Shown here: positions 1 through 10,320 of the stretch, piece after piece
Layout of the letters: each line of letters opens with the position of its first letter
Position numbering within the stretch: the first letter of the stretch is position 1
Source of the DNA: Amphirosellinia nigrospora
Lineage: Eukaryota > Ascomycota > Sordariomycetes > Xylariales > Xylariaceae
Length of the DNA: 64,000 nt
Assembly: GCA_004123355.1 (NCBI GenBank)
Contig: SCHM01000002.1
Location: 4,561,569-4,625,568, forward strand
Direction of reading: 5' to 3'
The notes under the pieces: model-generated
The model's input: only the letters and a program-made list of their open reading frames with translations
The model's database searches: none
What the model was told of the DNA's origin: nothing
Translations under genes and position numbers: made by a program

Positions 1-1896
1 AAGACAACGCTCGGCGACGGCGGGGGCATCAACCCTAAATTCGACGCAGCGCTGAACTCGCTACGGCAGATCATTGCGATGCAGAACCGGAGCCGGCAGC
101 GGTCGACGGCTAAGGTGTGGTCACCGGGGCCGCGGTTCACGAATCCAGTACCGGAGAACGAGTCCGAGGACGACTCCCCGCCTAGCCGGAAGAACTTTAC
201 CAGGACGAACCTCCGTGACCTCCCGCTTCCGCCCATGGCGCTTGTGAGGGAGCAGTTGAATGAGATGAGGCGTAAGACCCATTTCCTCCCCCTTATCTGT
301 GTCTCTTCGTAGTGATAGATTTATCTACATCTTCTCCTGTCTCAACAAGGAACAAATCAAACCGAACCTTTTACTTCGAACGAATCAACCAACTACTTCA
401 CTAACCCATCACAGACGGCCCAGTTCCGGTCATGCTCGCCATCCTCTACACCTTCATCGACTACGAGCACTTCGCCGACCGGTGCCGGCAGCTCTATTTC
501 GCGACAGAAGGGGCGTCCGAGGCCAGCTTCATCATCGTGAACGCGGGCTGACGTATATATTCTATGAAGCTTCTCTCAACGCGGTCGACGCGGCGAAGAA
601 GGCGCGCTTCGAGGAGTCTCGGGCCATGTCGCAAAATAACCTGGAGATTGCCCTGGCGCAGCTCAATATGATGATGCCCGCTACGGCGGAGAATATCGAG
701 GCGTTGTTGATGGGGGTACGTGATTCGTGATATTTGTCGTTCATAGCAACGTAATGGCTAATGATGAAATGGCATAGGCTTGTTATTGTATCGATGAATC
801 CCGCGCCTCGGTCTCCTGGATTCTCGTGTCGAGAGCAGCACACAGTAAGTCTCTCACTCCATTCCTCTCCACACTCACTAACGGCCCCTTTCTTTGCGCA
901 GTGTGTCGCACCCTAGGCTACCATCAAATCCACAGCATGACCGAGGACATGCCTCAAACTAAAGCAGATAAATCACTTCTGTTCTGGTGCACCTACATGC
1001 TCGACAAAGCGCTCTCCCTGCGTCTCGGTCGGGCATCCGTGCTCCAGGACTACGACATCTCCCTACCGCACGTAACGCCCGACGCCAAGGCCGCGTACCC
1101 CGGAAAAGAAGTCATGACGCTCTGGATCCAGCACGCGCGGGTTCTCGGGCGGATCTACGAACGGCTGTACTCTCCCGGGCGCTCCGACAGCCCGAAGTGG
1201 CGCGTATCGAACAGGTCGGGCTGCTCGCGGCCGAACAGCAGCGCCTCATGGCCTCGACGGTGGCGCTGTTGAACGAGTTTAGCTCGGCCGCGGACGGCGA
1301 GGGGAGGATGTTTTTCCTGACCCTGAAATCGGACGAGGTGTCGTTCCTCTCGAGCCTGTCACTCACCTACCGCGCCCTGCCGCCCAACGGCCCACACAGC
1401 CGGACTTTTTCCACCGAGTGCGTGGAGAGCGCGCGGGCGGCCATCGCGAGCCATCTCGAGGCCACGGCGCTCATGTCGGACGAGCAGAGCCTCAAGATCG
1501 TGTACATCCACTGGACGATCCTCTACGCGCCGTTCATCCCCTTCATCGTCATCTTCTGCCTCGTCATCGAGACGTCCGACGCGGGGGACCTGGCGCGGCT
1601 GCACGCCTTCGTGACGTCGCTCGAGACGGCGTGTGAGGTATCTTCGTCCGTCAAGAAATTACATCAGCTCTGCCACGTGCTGTACACCGTGGCGGCGCTG
1701 TACGTCGAGGCCAAGGCTGCGCGACCCGTGGGTGGCGGCAGCGAGTTCGACGTCTATCTCTCGCAGCTCGGGTTCATGCCTGTCGATGAGGGGGTATGGC
1801 GGGTATGCAGGCGGGTGTTGTTGGGTTGGGGGACTCGGGGCTACGGGGATGCAGGCTAGTTCGCTCGAGGACTGGTTCTCGGGAAGAATTATATGA
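1..1896 (+). CDS. Fungal-specific transcription factor (MHR domain), 3' part, frame-broken
   Basis: This is the C-terminal part of a nuclear transcription factor with the fungal-specific middle homology (Fungal_trans) region. The gene starts upstream of the window, so any Zn2Cys6 DNA-binding domain is not visible. My exon model is 1-271, 415-715, 778-844, 902-1793 and 1855-1896, with introns of 57-143 bp and good GTAAGA, GTACGT and GTAAGT donors. Family hallmarks are LTYIFYEAS, then EALLMG joined to ACYCIDESRASVSW, then MCRTLGYHQ, and later SSLEDWFSG near the end. Two frame changes are needed: near 551 (NAG to LTYIF) and near 1168 (LYSPG to ALRQPEVARIEQ), each explained by one missing base. 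A third near 1885 would carry the protein on to a stop at 1949-1951, ending in INPMDWPS. The target genes are unknown. The family call is firm; the individual regulator is not identified. Confidence 0.8.
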
Positions 1897-1965
1897 TGGG
1901 TTGTTGGAAGAGGACCTGTCGGGGATTAATCCCATGGATTGGCCTTCTTGATCACGTAGGGAGGT

Positions 1966-1993
1966 GGGAAAGGGGGAAAGGGGGGGAAGGGGG
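1966..1993 (+). other. Four G-runs with short A loops (G-quadruplex candidate)
   Basis: Runs of 3, 5, 7 and 5 G at 1966-1968, 1972-1976, 1980-1986 and 1989-1993 are separated by only 2-3 A bases. This fits the G3+N1-7 quadruplex pattern. The tract lies directly after the transcription factor stop, in the gap between two convergent genes (1952-2353), where it might influence transcript ends. Structure formation is an inference. Confidence 0.6.
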
Positions 1994-2295
1994 TTAGCTA
2001 ATGAGTGGTCGATTCATTTGGTTGGGGTGTTGGGATACTATATTTGTTTGTATTTTTAGTTCCAGGGATTGATGGAAAAGACCCTGTATAGCTGGAGCGA
2101 ACCATATATGCCATAATGCCACTCGATCACATCCAGCATGATCATGTACGCCGACAAAGGGAGTTCTTTGCATTTGCATTCGTACTCGCATTCGTGTTGA
2201 TGTAGACTCTAGCAACCTTCATCGACACTTCCACCATCCACCTCACATTGCTTGTTTGATCTATCTATGTACAGTGCATGACAAGTGACGCCAAT

Positions 2296-2325
2296 CGCCT
2301 CGCCTCGCCTCGCCTCGCCTCGCCT
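2296..2325. repeat. (CGCCT)6 pentanucleotide microsatellite
   Basis: Six perfect tandem CGCCT units lie just past the 3' end of the complex I gene, in its probable 3' UTR. The rest of the convergent gap 1952-2353 contains nothing else I recognise. Confidence 0.9.
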
Positions 2326-2353
2326 CCTCTCCCACTGGAGCGAACGTGGCTGA

Positions 2354-3220
2354 CTATTTCCCCAGCCTCTCAGCCTCGAGCTCTCGCTCGGCGGCCTGGT
2401 ACTTGGCCGTGTCGACGCCATGCTGGCTGTGGTTGACAACGTTGAACCAAGGTAGGACAGACATGAAGAGGGCCGAGTAGCGGGACTGACGGGCGGCGAC
2501 GCCCTGCAGATGCGTCGTCAACCGGCTCTCGCCGTACAGAGGCTCGCCGGCCTTGACCTTGTCGACCATCTCGCGCATATCGAGGTCGACCTCGCGGGCG
2601 TTCTCGGTCATGCCGTAGAACCTCACTGCGGGGGTTACATAGCGTTAGTAATAGTACTGGGTTCACGTCGTCGCCTGGTCGGTGTATCTTGGCGTATATA
2701 TAGAACATGACGTACGAATCGATCGCTGGTAAAAGTAAATAAATCCGCCCATGGCGCCGAGGACACCGGTGTAGCGCATGGCCTTGGCGAAGCCTCCGCG
2801 GCCGACGTGAGAGGGGCGAAGCGCTCCATGGCGTATAAGAGACCCGGGCCGGCGGCGGCGGCGGCGATGCCGTGCACGTAGTCTGATGTCCGGGCATATC
2901 CTACCACTCTCTTGAAGTGACTATCGACGGCGGAGAGGTCACCTGTTAGCGAAACATGGCCTAGGTTGTATCGATTGGTGAGGAAGGTGAGGACATGACG
3001 GGATCAGTCATCATGATATGACATTCGGGCCGTGTTCAGGTCGGGTCTCGGCGGTTCAACGTACGGGTCATTATCGATGAGCTGTGGAGGCATTTAGCAT
3101 GTCTGGTAACTGACGATGTGACTATGTGTTATGTGTTAAAAGGGCATCGGTACTGACGGGATAGTCGGTCTTGAGGACCTTGCTGGGGATGTAGGTCTGC
3201 TGTGGCGTCGGGGTGGCCAT
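2354..3220 (-). CDS. Mitochondrial complex I (NADH:ubiquinone oxidoreductase) 21-kDa-type accessory subunit
   Basis: This is a nuclear-encoded accessory subunit of respiratory complex I in the inner mitochondrial membrane. It belongs to the fungal 21-kDa family (PF10785 N-terminal and PF12853 C-terminal parts; probably the NUXM/21.3 kDa subunit). Minus-strand exons are 3220-3158 (MATPTPQQTYIPSKVLKTDYP), 3081-3065 (LIDNDP), 2920-2716 and 2625-2354. Joining them gives LIDNDPHFKRVVGYARTSD, then a hydrophobic alanine-rich stretch and RYTGVLGAMGGFIYFYQRS, then LRFYGMTENAREVDLDMRE, PLYGESRL and MPWF-like LPWFNVVNH-HGVDTAKY, ending in ERLGK. The second intron has a clear CTAAC branch site. One base is missing in exon 3 near 2814-2818 (after MERFAP; the frame resumes at HVGRGGFAKAMRY). 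Such a conserved respiratory subunit is unlikely to be dead, so I read this as a sequence error. It is transcribed divergently from csm3. Confidence 0.88.
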
Positions 3221-3631
3221 GTTGTTGCGAGTCAATTGCGCTGCCCAACAGCTCCGATTGCTGTTCTACGATTGCTGCTGCGACGTCCATCTCGAGCTTC
3301 AGATGGCGAAGGCCCCCAGGAAATAGCTATTAGGTAAGCGGCTGTTCTTCGGCTGTCGGACAGCTGGAGGGGTGCGTATCTCGAAAAGGACCTTTTTGGG
3401 GCTAGCGCACATTCAATTCATTCGGTACTATCCATCGCCCCGCAATGCAGCTTCATCCCCACCATTTCCACAGGTTAGACGCGCTTTATGCAGCGAGACG
3501 CGTTAAACCGTTCCTATACTGAATTCATTGTAATACACCGTACCTACCTACGCCCCCCCTTCTCTCGTCGCCGGACACTCGATCGAATCAACCAACCGAA
3601 TAGGATCCTATCTAGCTAATCACCGTCCAAA
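3221..3631. promoter_or_regulatory. Divergent promoter between complex I subunit gene and csm3
   Basis: The start codons of the two divergent genes lie 411 bp apart, so one short interval must serve both. It contains a pyrimidine-rich tract just upstream of csm3 (about 3,551-3,570) and two GACGCG motifs (annotated separately). No other motif was convincing. Confidence 0.6.
3478..3503. promoter_or_regulatory. MCB-like cell-cycle box pair (GACGCG, ACGCGT)
   Basis: GACGCG occurs at 3478-3483 and 3497-3502, and the second copy extends to a perfect palindromic ACGCGT (3498-3503). ACGCGT is the MluI cell-cycle box bound by MBF in yeasts, which drives G1/S transcription of replication genes. The pair sits about 130-150 bp upstream of the csm3 start codon, a suitable distance for a replication-fork gene. 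Function here is inferred from motif and context only. Confidence 0.45.
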
Positions 3632-4841
3632 ATGGCTTCCCGATTGGCATCGCGACCATCTGCACCCCCGCGAATCCCACCAACGCTCTCGATAACTACG
3701 ATGTCGACGACGACCCCTTTGCTGATTCTGGAGATGAAGCGACTCGAAAGGACGGAAATACAGATACACAATCCAAGAAACGCAAGGATGCCAGTGGTCT
3801 CGGCATCGACGAAGCCGTATCTGTCAGCAAGAAACCGAGAGTGCCACGAGTCAAACTAGACGAGAACCGGCTCCTATCTGAGAACGGGATACCCAAGCTA
3901 CGGAGTAAGGCCAAGAATCTGAAGTTTAAGGGGAAAGGTCACGAAGTAGGCACATCACGACAGCCCGGTACCATGTTGTGCGTGCACCATTGCTCACATC
4001 ATACTCGACAGTTCTCTGATACTGCCCGATTACTGTCCTTTTACCAGCTTTGGCTCGACGACCTCTTCCCCAAGGCCAAGTTCCTCGATGCCTTGAGCAT
4101 GGTAGAGAAGGCGGGCCACAAGAATCAGATGCGATTGAAGCGCATCCAGTGGATCGACGAGGGGCGGCCCAGGCCTGCGGGGTTCGACGACGGCAACGGC
4201 GGCAACGACGATGACGATGATCTCTTTGGCGATTCGAACCAACCCCAAGATCGAGACCCCGCCCTATTCCCGGCCCGCGTGGCCCCCATATTCCAGAATG
4301 GTTTAGATAAACGCGCCAAGACACCGACCGGAGATGACCCTTCGCCGACGAGGATATCTACGATGCGAGCCCCAAGCGACCGGCAAACACGGCGCCCACC
4401 ACGACTCCATTATTCGGGAATGGTGCGGGCGCCCTGACTCAGGGGGAGCCCGACGAAGATGACCTCGACGCCCTCATGGCCGAAGAGGAGGCGCAGCGAA
4501 CAGCGTCTACTTCCATATTTGGAAACGGGATGACGACACAACCAACACAAACGCGGCATGAGCCAGACGACGATGATCTAGACGCGCTTATGGCAGAAGC
4601 GGAGGCGGCATCATCCACTACAACAAAACATGCGATGTCGATTAGTCACAGGCCTGCGATAAGAGCTGTGATAGACGAGGATGACGACGACCTGGACGCG
4701 CTCATGGCCGAGGCCGAGGCGCAGGATTCAACGAAGAAGCCACCTCCGCCTGAACCCAGCAAAACAAACACGAAAGAGGGCGCAGATGACGATGAGGAGG
4801 CTGCCATGGCTGAGATGGCTGAGATGGATGGGCTGTGGTAA
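3632..4841 (+). CDS. csm3: Csm3/Swi3 (TIPIN-type) replication fork protection complex subunit
   Basis: This is the small subunit of the Tof1-Csm3 (Swi1-Swi3, Timeless-Tipin) complex, which stabilises stalled replication forks in the nucleus and supports checkpoint signalling and sister cohesion. The Swi3 domain (PF07962) runs from VPRVKLDENRLLSENGIPKL through LKFKGKGHE, then across a 66-bp intron (3946-4011) to FSDTARLLSFYQLWLDDLFPKA, LDALSMVEKAGHKNQMRLKR and WIDEGR. An acidic DNYDVDDDPFADSGDE segment and a basic SKKRK/SKKPR stretch precede it. The C-terminal tail holds three copies of a DDLDALMAEAEA-type unit and ends EMAEMDGLW. Two single-base losses break the frame: one in a C-run between the ATG and DNYDVDDD (about 3,640-3,672), and one at 4340-4342, where CCTTCG should probably read CCTTTCG, restoring DDPFADEDIYDASPKRP. 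The start at 3632 is the first ATG with the correct downstream frame after that correction. Confidence 0.9.
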
Positions 4842-5403
4842 TGGTCATTTGAAATCATGGGTGTATGCGTGGTTTGGTTGTATAATTACTGTTCATGACA
4901 GCATTGCCTGGCGTTTATTGGTGGGAGGAATTAGGTTAGTTGTTATTGGCATCATGATGATTTACGAGTCTGCGCCTCTGTTTCATGGATGAAGATTCCC
5001 ATAATGAAGACTTCTGAAGGCATATACATGCTTGCTACCCAGATAGATGGCTAGTAACTTGCACTCCACTAATAAGCGATAACCCTGAAGAGTGATGTGA
5101 CTGTGGCGGAGGGGATCTCAGGTAGAGGAGTGGGGATTATTGGTGGTTAGGTAGCGCTGTGACGTGTTTGGCGGGGTAGCTTTGGCCCTAAAGCGAGGAA
5201 CCGAATCCCCGGCCACGTTCCCCGACATGCGCCCCAGCATTCACTCAGAAAGCTATCCCGGCATTCCATGTAAATGTAAGTACATATACATTCAAATCAA
5301 CAATTAACGTTAAAAAACACGAACCTCCCTTTTTGTCGACACGTATCCCGAATCCTCCAATCTAAGAGTCCACGATTGAGAACAGGAACCCGTTAGCATC
5401 GCC
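4842..5403. other. Intergenic region upstream of SKI2
   Basis: This 562-bp gap lies between csm3 and SKI2, which are in tandem orientation. It holds the csm3 3' flank and the SKI2 promoter and leader. I see no gene, RNA or repeat in it. Confidence 0.6.
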
Positions 5404-8400
5404 ATGGCGTCCACGGACGATCCCGGGCTCATCGAAGCGATGCAGAAGCTTCACCTCGTCCATCCCGCCGACGACTTCAACATTGACGACATCCTATTCC
5501 AACAGAGGCCGAGGAAGCGCGCGAAGCAGGATCCCGTCGAACTCAAGGCCGAGCTCGAGAAGAAATATCTCACGCCGTCCAACACGTTCTCGCCCGAATG
5601 GCTCAACCGCCTGCAACAGCGCTGGGACAGCCCGGCCGACCTCACCGAGCTCTTCCGCATCGCGCCCACGCAGACTCGCACCGTCACGCGCTTCCAGCGC
5701 CACGGCCTCGAGGGCAGGGTCACCGGCTACAGGAATGTCACCGTACCCGCCAACAGCGCCACCGCCAAGAACTCGACCTCCCTGACTCGCAAGCCTGGAG
5801 GCCGCGCCGACTTTGTGCGTGGCGCCGCCGGCTTCTTCCCTTTGCTCCTGGAGGCTTGGAGGGTGTGGAGGCTACCGCCGCCGTCGAGGAGCAGATGCTG
5901 CGGTCCACGGGTCTGCCGTGGACGGGACCAAGAACAAGCTGGAGCGTGTCATCCGGCTTGGCACCGAGGGCGGTCTTCTCGAAGTCGCCCCGGGTCTGAG
6001 TCGCGGCATCGACTTCAGTAAAAAGTCGGCCGTCGACGAAAAGGAGGCCAAGGCTATCGAAGCCGAGCTCGACCGGGAACCGGAGAATAGCCCGGAGAAA
6101 GAAGAGGAGGAGGCCAACGGGCCCACCGACCCAGTGAACGGCATCGAAGACGAGACCAATGACGACGAGGACGAGGACATTGATGCCTTACTACCTGTCG
6201 AATTTCCTGCCTTGGAGCCACATGCGAATTTGGCTGCCTCGAGCGCCAGGAAGGCCGGTCGGAATGGGCGCATATGGTCGATATCAAATAGAGATATCAC
6301 CAATTTCCGGGAATTGGTCCCCGACATGGCGAGAGAGTGGCCCTTTGAGCTCGATACCTTCCAGAAGGAGGCTGTCTACCACTTGGAAAACGGCGATTCC
6401 GTCTTTGTGGCCGCCCACACCTCGGCTGGCAAGACGGTCGTAGCCGAATACGCCATTGCTTTGGCCGCGCGCCACATGACCAAGGCCATCTACACCTCGC
6501 CCATCAAGGCCCTGAGCAACCAAAAGTTCAGGGACTTCCGCGAGACTTTCGACGAGGTGGGTATCTTGACGGGCGATGTCCAGATCAATCCCGAAGCGAG
6601 CTGTCTCATCATGACGACGGAAATTCTACGTAGTATGCTCTACCGGGGTGCCGACTTGATTCGCGATGTCGAGTTCGTCATATTCGACGAGGTTCATTAC
6701 GTGAATGATTTTGAGCGGGGCGTTGTGTGGGAAGAGGTGATCATTATGTTACCCGAGCATGTTACGCTTATTCTGCTTTCCGCGACGGTACCAAACACAT
6801 ACGAGTTCGCCTCCTGGGTCGGAAGGACGAAGCAGAAGGACATTTACGTCATCTCCACGCCGAAGCGTCCCGTACCCCTCGAACATTATCTCTGGGCTGG
6901 CAAGAACATACACAAGATTGTCGACCACCAGAAGAAGTTTTTGGAGAAAGGTTGGAAAGAAGCCGACCAAGCCATGCGTGGTAAGGATAAGGCCCCCCAG
7001 CCCAGCGCCTCACGGGGCGGGGGCAACCAACAGCGCGGCAACCAGAGAGGAGGTGGCGCTCGAGCGGCAATCAACAACGTGGTGGGCAACGCGGTGGTGG
7101 CCAACCACGAGGTAGAGGCGGTCCTCCACGGGCCGGACACGCACCCGTCACATGGGTCGCGCAGGACGACCAGGTGGTTTCACGTCGGCCGCGCAGGACA
7201 AGAACCTGTGGGTTCACCTCGTGCAGTTTTTGAAAAAGCAGAGTCTTCTGCCTGCTTGTATTTTCGTCTTTTCCAAAAGAGGTGCGAGGAAAATGCAGAT
7301 GCTCTCAGCAATCAAGATTTCTGTACCGCCCAGGAAAAGAGCCATATTCACATGATTATACAAAAGTCCGTTGCACGTTTACGGCCAGAGGACCGTGTCC
7401 TCCCCCAGATCATCCGCATGCGTGAGCTCCTCGGCCGAGGCATCGCCGTGCATCACGGTGGACTTTGCCGATTGTCAAAGAAATTGTCGAAATTCTCTCT
7501 TGCTCAAACATTAGTCAAGGTACTCTTCGCCACGGAGACATTCGCTATGGGCCTGAATCTCCCAACGAGAACTGTGGTGTTTTCGGGCTATCGAAAACAC
7601 GATGGTCATTCCTTCCGGAATTTACTTCCGTGAGTAACCCAGATGGCAGGCCGAGCTGGCCGCCGTGGGCTGACCCCGTCGGATCCGTCATCATCGTGCC
7701 TCCTGGAGGCGGTGACGAGGCACCCCCCGTAGTTGATCTCCAAAAGATGATCTTGGATCCGCCTAGCAAGCTGCGGTCCCAGTTTAGATTAACTTACAAC
7801 ATGATTCTAAACTTGCTTCGAGTGGAGGCATTAAAGATAGAAGAGATGATTAAGCGGAGTTTTTTGCCACGCAACAACTGCTGCCCGAACACGAGAAGGC
7901 TGTAAAGCTGTCTGAAGCCGATCTCGCCAAGGTCAAGCGGGAACCATGCACCAACTGCGACGACACCATGGATCAATGTCACCAGGCCGCCATGAATTAT
8001 AAGCAACTGACGCAGGACCTGTACAAGGGTCTCATGGGTATACCCATAGGCAAGAAGCTATTTTCACAAAACGCTTGATCGTTTGGAACAAAGAGGGTGT
8101 GCGGACTCCTGGTATTCTCTTGAATGAGGGCGTTAGTACCAAGGTATCGGGCGGTCAACCGACAGTCCACGTATTTGAGATCAAGACAGGCCGGAGACGC
8201 GAGACTCGTCTGATATACTTCCCTTTGTCAAGGGGTTCAGGCCACTTCTCAAAACGCTACCTCAACAAAAGAGGAACATCGTGGCTAAAACGCTTCATGT
8301 TCCTTAAGCGATGTCGAGTGCCTCACTACAACACTTGTGGATGGCATCATTCCCGAATTTTTCCAAGGCGGTGAAAGTAGAGCTAAAGCCAAGGATAAAA

Positions 8401-9340
8401 TGTTGAAGATTTGTAAGAGTTGGGAGTCAGACATCTGGGACGAAGTGAGCTTCTCAAAGATCAAGAGCTTGAACTTGCAGGAAATCATCCAAAAACGCCA
8501 GCAAGAAGCGGTGAACATTTCACAAACAGCTATTGTGCCATGTCCCAAGTTCGTGAAACATGTAAGTCGTCTCCATTTTACATTTACTCCTATTCGGATG
8601 GCTTAAGTATTTGCGTTATTTTCTCTGCTAAAAGTTTCGATCCACAACTAACAATATCGCAGTTCGCCATGTGTCATGACCAATGGCTTATCAAGGAGCA
8701 CATCTCCTCCTTGCGTCAAGCTCTGTCAGATCAAAACCTTCAACTTCTTCCCGATTACGAACGCATCGAGGTTCTTAAGGACCTGTCGTTTGTCGACGCG
8801 GATACCCGTATCCAGCTCAAAGGCAAAGTGGCTTGTGAGATCCACTCGGCGGATGAATTAGTTCTCACCGAATTGATTCTAGACAACGTGCTGGCCGACT
8901 ACGAACCTGCCGAAATCGCGGCCTTGCTCTCGGCATTCGTATTTCAGGAAAAGACGGACTCGGTCCCGAATCTCACCGGCAATCTCGAGCGCGGTATGAA
9001 GACAATCATTGAGATCAGCGAGAAGGTGAACACGGTACAGACGGATCGGCAGGTCATCCAGAGCGCCGATGATAGCAATGACTTTGTCTCACGGCCGCGG
9101 TTCGGGCTTATGGAGGTTGTATACGAGTGGGCACGGGGCATGAGCTTCAAGAACATTACTGATCTAACAGACGTGCTCGAAGGCACGATTGTGCGGACTA
9201 TCACACGACTGGATGAGACGTGTCGCGAGGTCAAGAACGCAGCGCGCATCATCGGCGACCCTGAGCTATATCAGAAGATGCAAACTGCACAAGAAATGAT
9301 CAAGAGGGATATCACGGCTGTAGCGAGCTTGTATATGTGA
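5404..9340 (+). CDS. SKI2: Ski2 DEVH-box RNA helicase of the SKI complex, frame-broken
   Basis: This is the cytoplasmic 3'-5' RNA helicase of the SKI complex (Ski2-Ski3-Ski8), which threads mRNA into the exosome for 3'-5' decay and no-go/nonstop surveillance. The N-terminal Ski3/Ski8-binding region includes RADFVRGAAGFFP and PGGLEGVEA, followed by an acidic linker. The helicase core has FQKEAVYHLE, Walker A AHTSAGKT (near residue 337), DEVH in FDEVHYVND (near 428), motif III LLSATVP, an RGG-rich segment in the insertion, ATETFAMGLNLPTRTVVF and motif VI QMAGRAGRRG. The Ski2-type insertion has CTNCDDTMDQCHQ, and the C-terminal DSHCT domain ends in ITAVASLYM. One intron is clear (8562-8662, GTAAGT donor, CTAAC branch site). 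Corrected length would be about 1,270-1,280 residues, normal for the family. About eleven single-base frame changes occur (near 5840, 5915, 7050-7150, 7278, 7455, 7500, 7630, 7662, 7863, 8073 and 8312), mostly short homopolymers one base short. A further irregularity lies near 8,210. All helicase motifs are intact, so these look like sequence errors. Confidence 0.92.
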
Positions 9341-9938
9341 GGGACTTGTTGAACACTTTCAATGATGTCGAATATGATACATAGTACCCTACGAGGACTA
9401 GGGCATGATGGAAATTAGGTAGAGATCAACCCTTTAACTATTCGCTTGGCAAGATATGTTAGCGGGTTGAAGTACGAGCTTATGATATAGTTGATGTATA
9501 ATGGCTGTTACGTGTAAGGCTATAAAAATAGGGGATGATGAAATAGAGTATAAAGAATTTCGAATTAATAGCTCAAGGCTGAGGTCAATTCTAATTGATG
9601 CCTCGAGGTTAATGTTTGTATACAAAGTTTTATATATTTCGATATGTATTTATTGAAATTGTTTTTAGTTTTTAGTTATTATTCTTACTCGTGTTGTTGA
9701 ACTGACTTTTGTAGATTTGTAGATGTTCATTCTAGTTTCGTGTTGTTATCCCCGGTCTGTTTTATTTAAAGTCTATAGCGATGGCACTCCCACATCTGCA
9801 GCCATGATTAATGGGTTTGGTATTTGGTTTTATAGAAGTATCGTCAGTGATAAAGACGCGAGTCTCACACGCAACTTTTCAAGCCACACCAAAACTGCGG
9901 CGAGTTATTCCGACTCCCAAGATCTCCCTCATCCTGTT
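9341..9938. other. Intergenic, moderately AT-rich, no gene seen
   Basis: These 598 bp separate the convergent 3' ends of SKI2 and the small secreted protein gene. The stretch is AT-rich but keeps CpA and TpG, unlike the block after 13.3 kb. I see no coding potential or paired repeat. Confidence 0.55.
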
Positions 9939-10320
9939 CTAAACTTCCGAAGGACTAGTTGTCGCGCAGCTAAATCTCTGCGACTTAACCCAGTTGCACA
10001 TGACAGCGCCGACACAGCTACAGCATAAGCATGCCTGATTATTAGGCATCGTCAACATCATACCCTCATCCGATCTTGCACAAGACGACAGGGATATGTG
10101 TGGATCGAGAAGAAAAAGTTACTCACCTTCCTCTGCCTATCGGTGTTGTCTGTCCCGTCGATACACTGTAGCGTCTGCGCGTTCCACCGGAACTCGTTGT
10201 AGCAGGCGTTGGCGTCGATGACGGCGGCGCAGTCGTCGCTCGCGATCATCTCTTGTGTGCATGTTTGTGTCTGGCCGAGCGCCAAGGGAGGAGCACGAGG
10301 GCGAGGGTTGAGGTCTTCAT
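9939..10320 (-). CDS. Small secreted cysteine-rich protein, effector candidate
   Basis: I do not recognise a named family. Minus-strand exons are 10320-10127 and 10034-9939, joined by a 92-bp intron with a GTGAGT donor and a CAG acceptor that keeps phase 0. The product starts MKTSTLALVLLP followed by LALGQTQ, a typical short signal peptide, then CTQEMIASDDCAAVID, ACYNEFRWNAQTLQCIDG, and in exon 2 ACLCCSCVGAVMCNWVKSQ and RFSCATTSPSEV with a stop at 9941-9939. The total is about 97 residues with ten cysteines in the mature part, an even number fitting disulphide pairing. One base is missing in the signal peptide near 10,285-10,288 (a pyrimidine run), like the errors in the neighbouring genes. 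Size, secretion signal and cysteine density suit an apoplastic effector or other small secreted fungal protein. The gene lies about 3 kb from the AT-rich repeat block. The splice model is inferred. Confidence 0.62.

Noticed and set aside
2370-2897. Long minus-strand open frame of about 175 codons across the complex I gene
   Set aside because: It is an arginine- and proline-rich out-of-frame reading over two exons and an intron of the complex I gene. The conserved residues lie in the other frames.
5404-9340. SKI2 as a pseudogene
   Set aside because: All helicase motifs and the C-terminal domain are intact, and the breaks are single homopolymer bases of the same kind seen in every other gene here.
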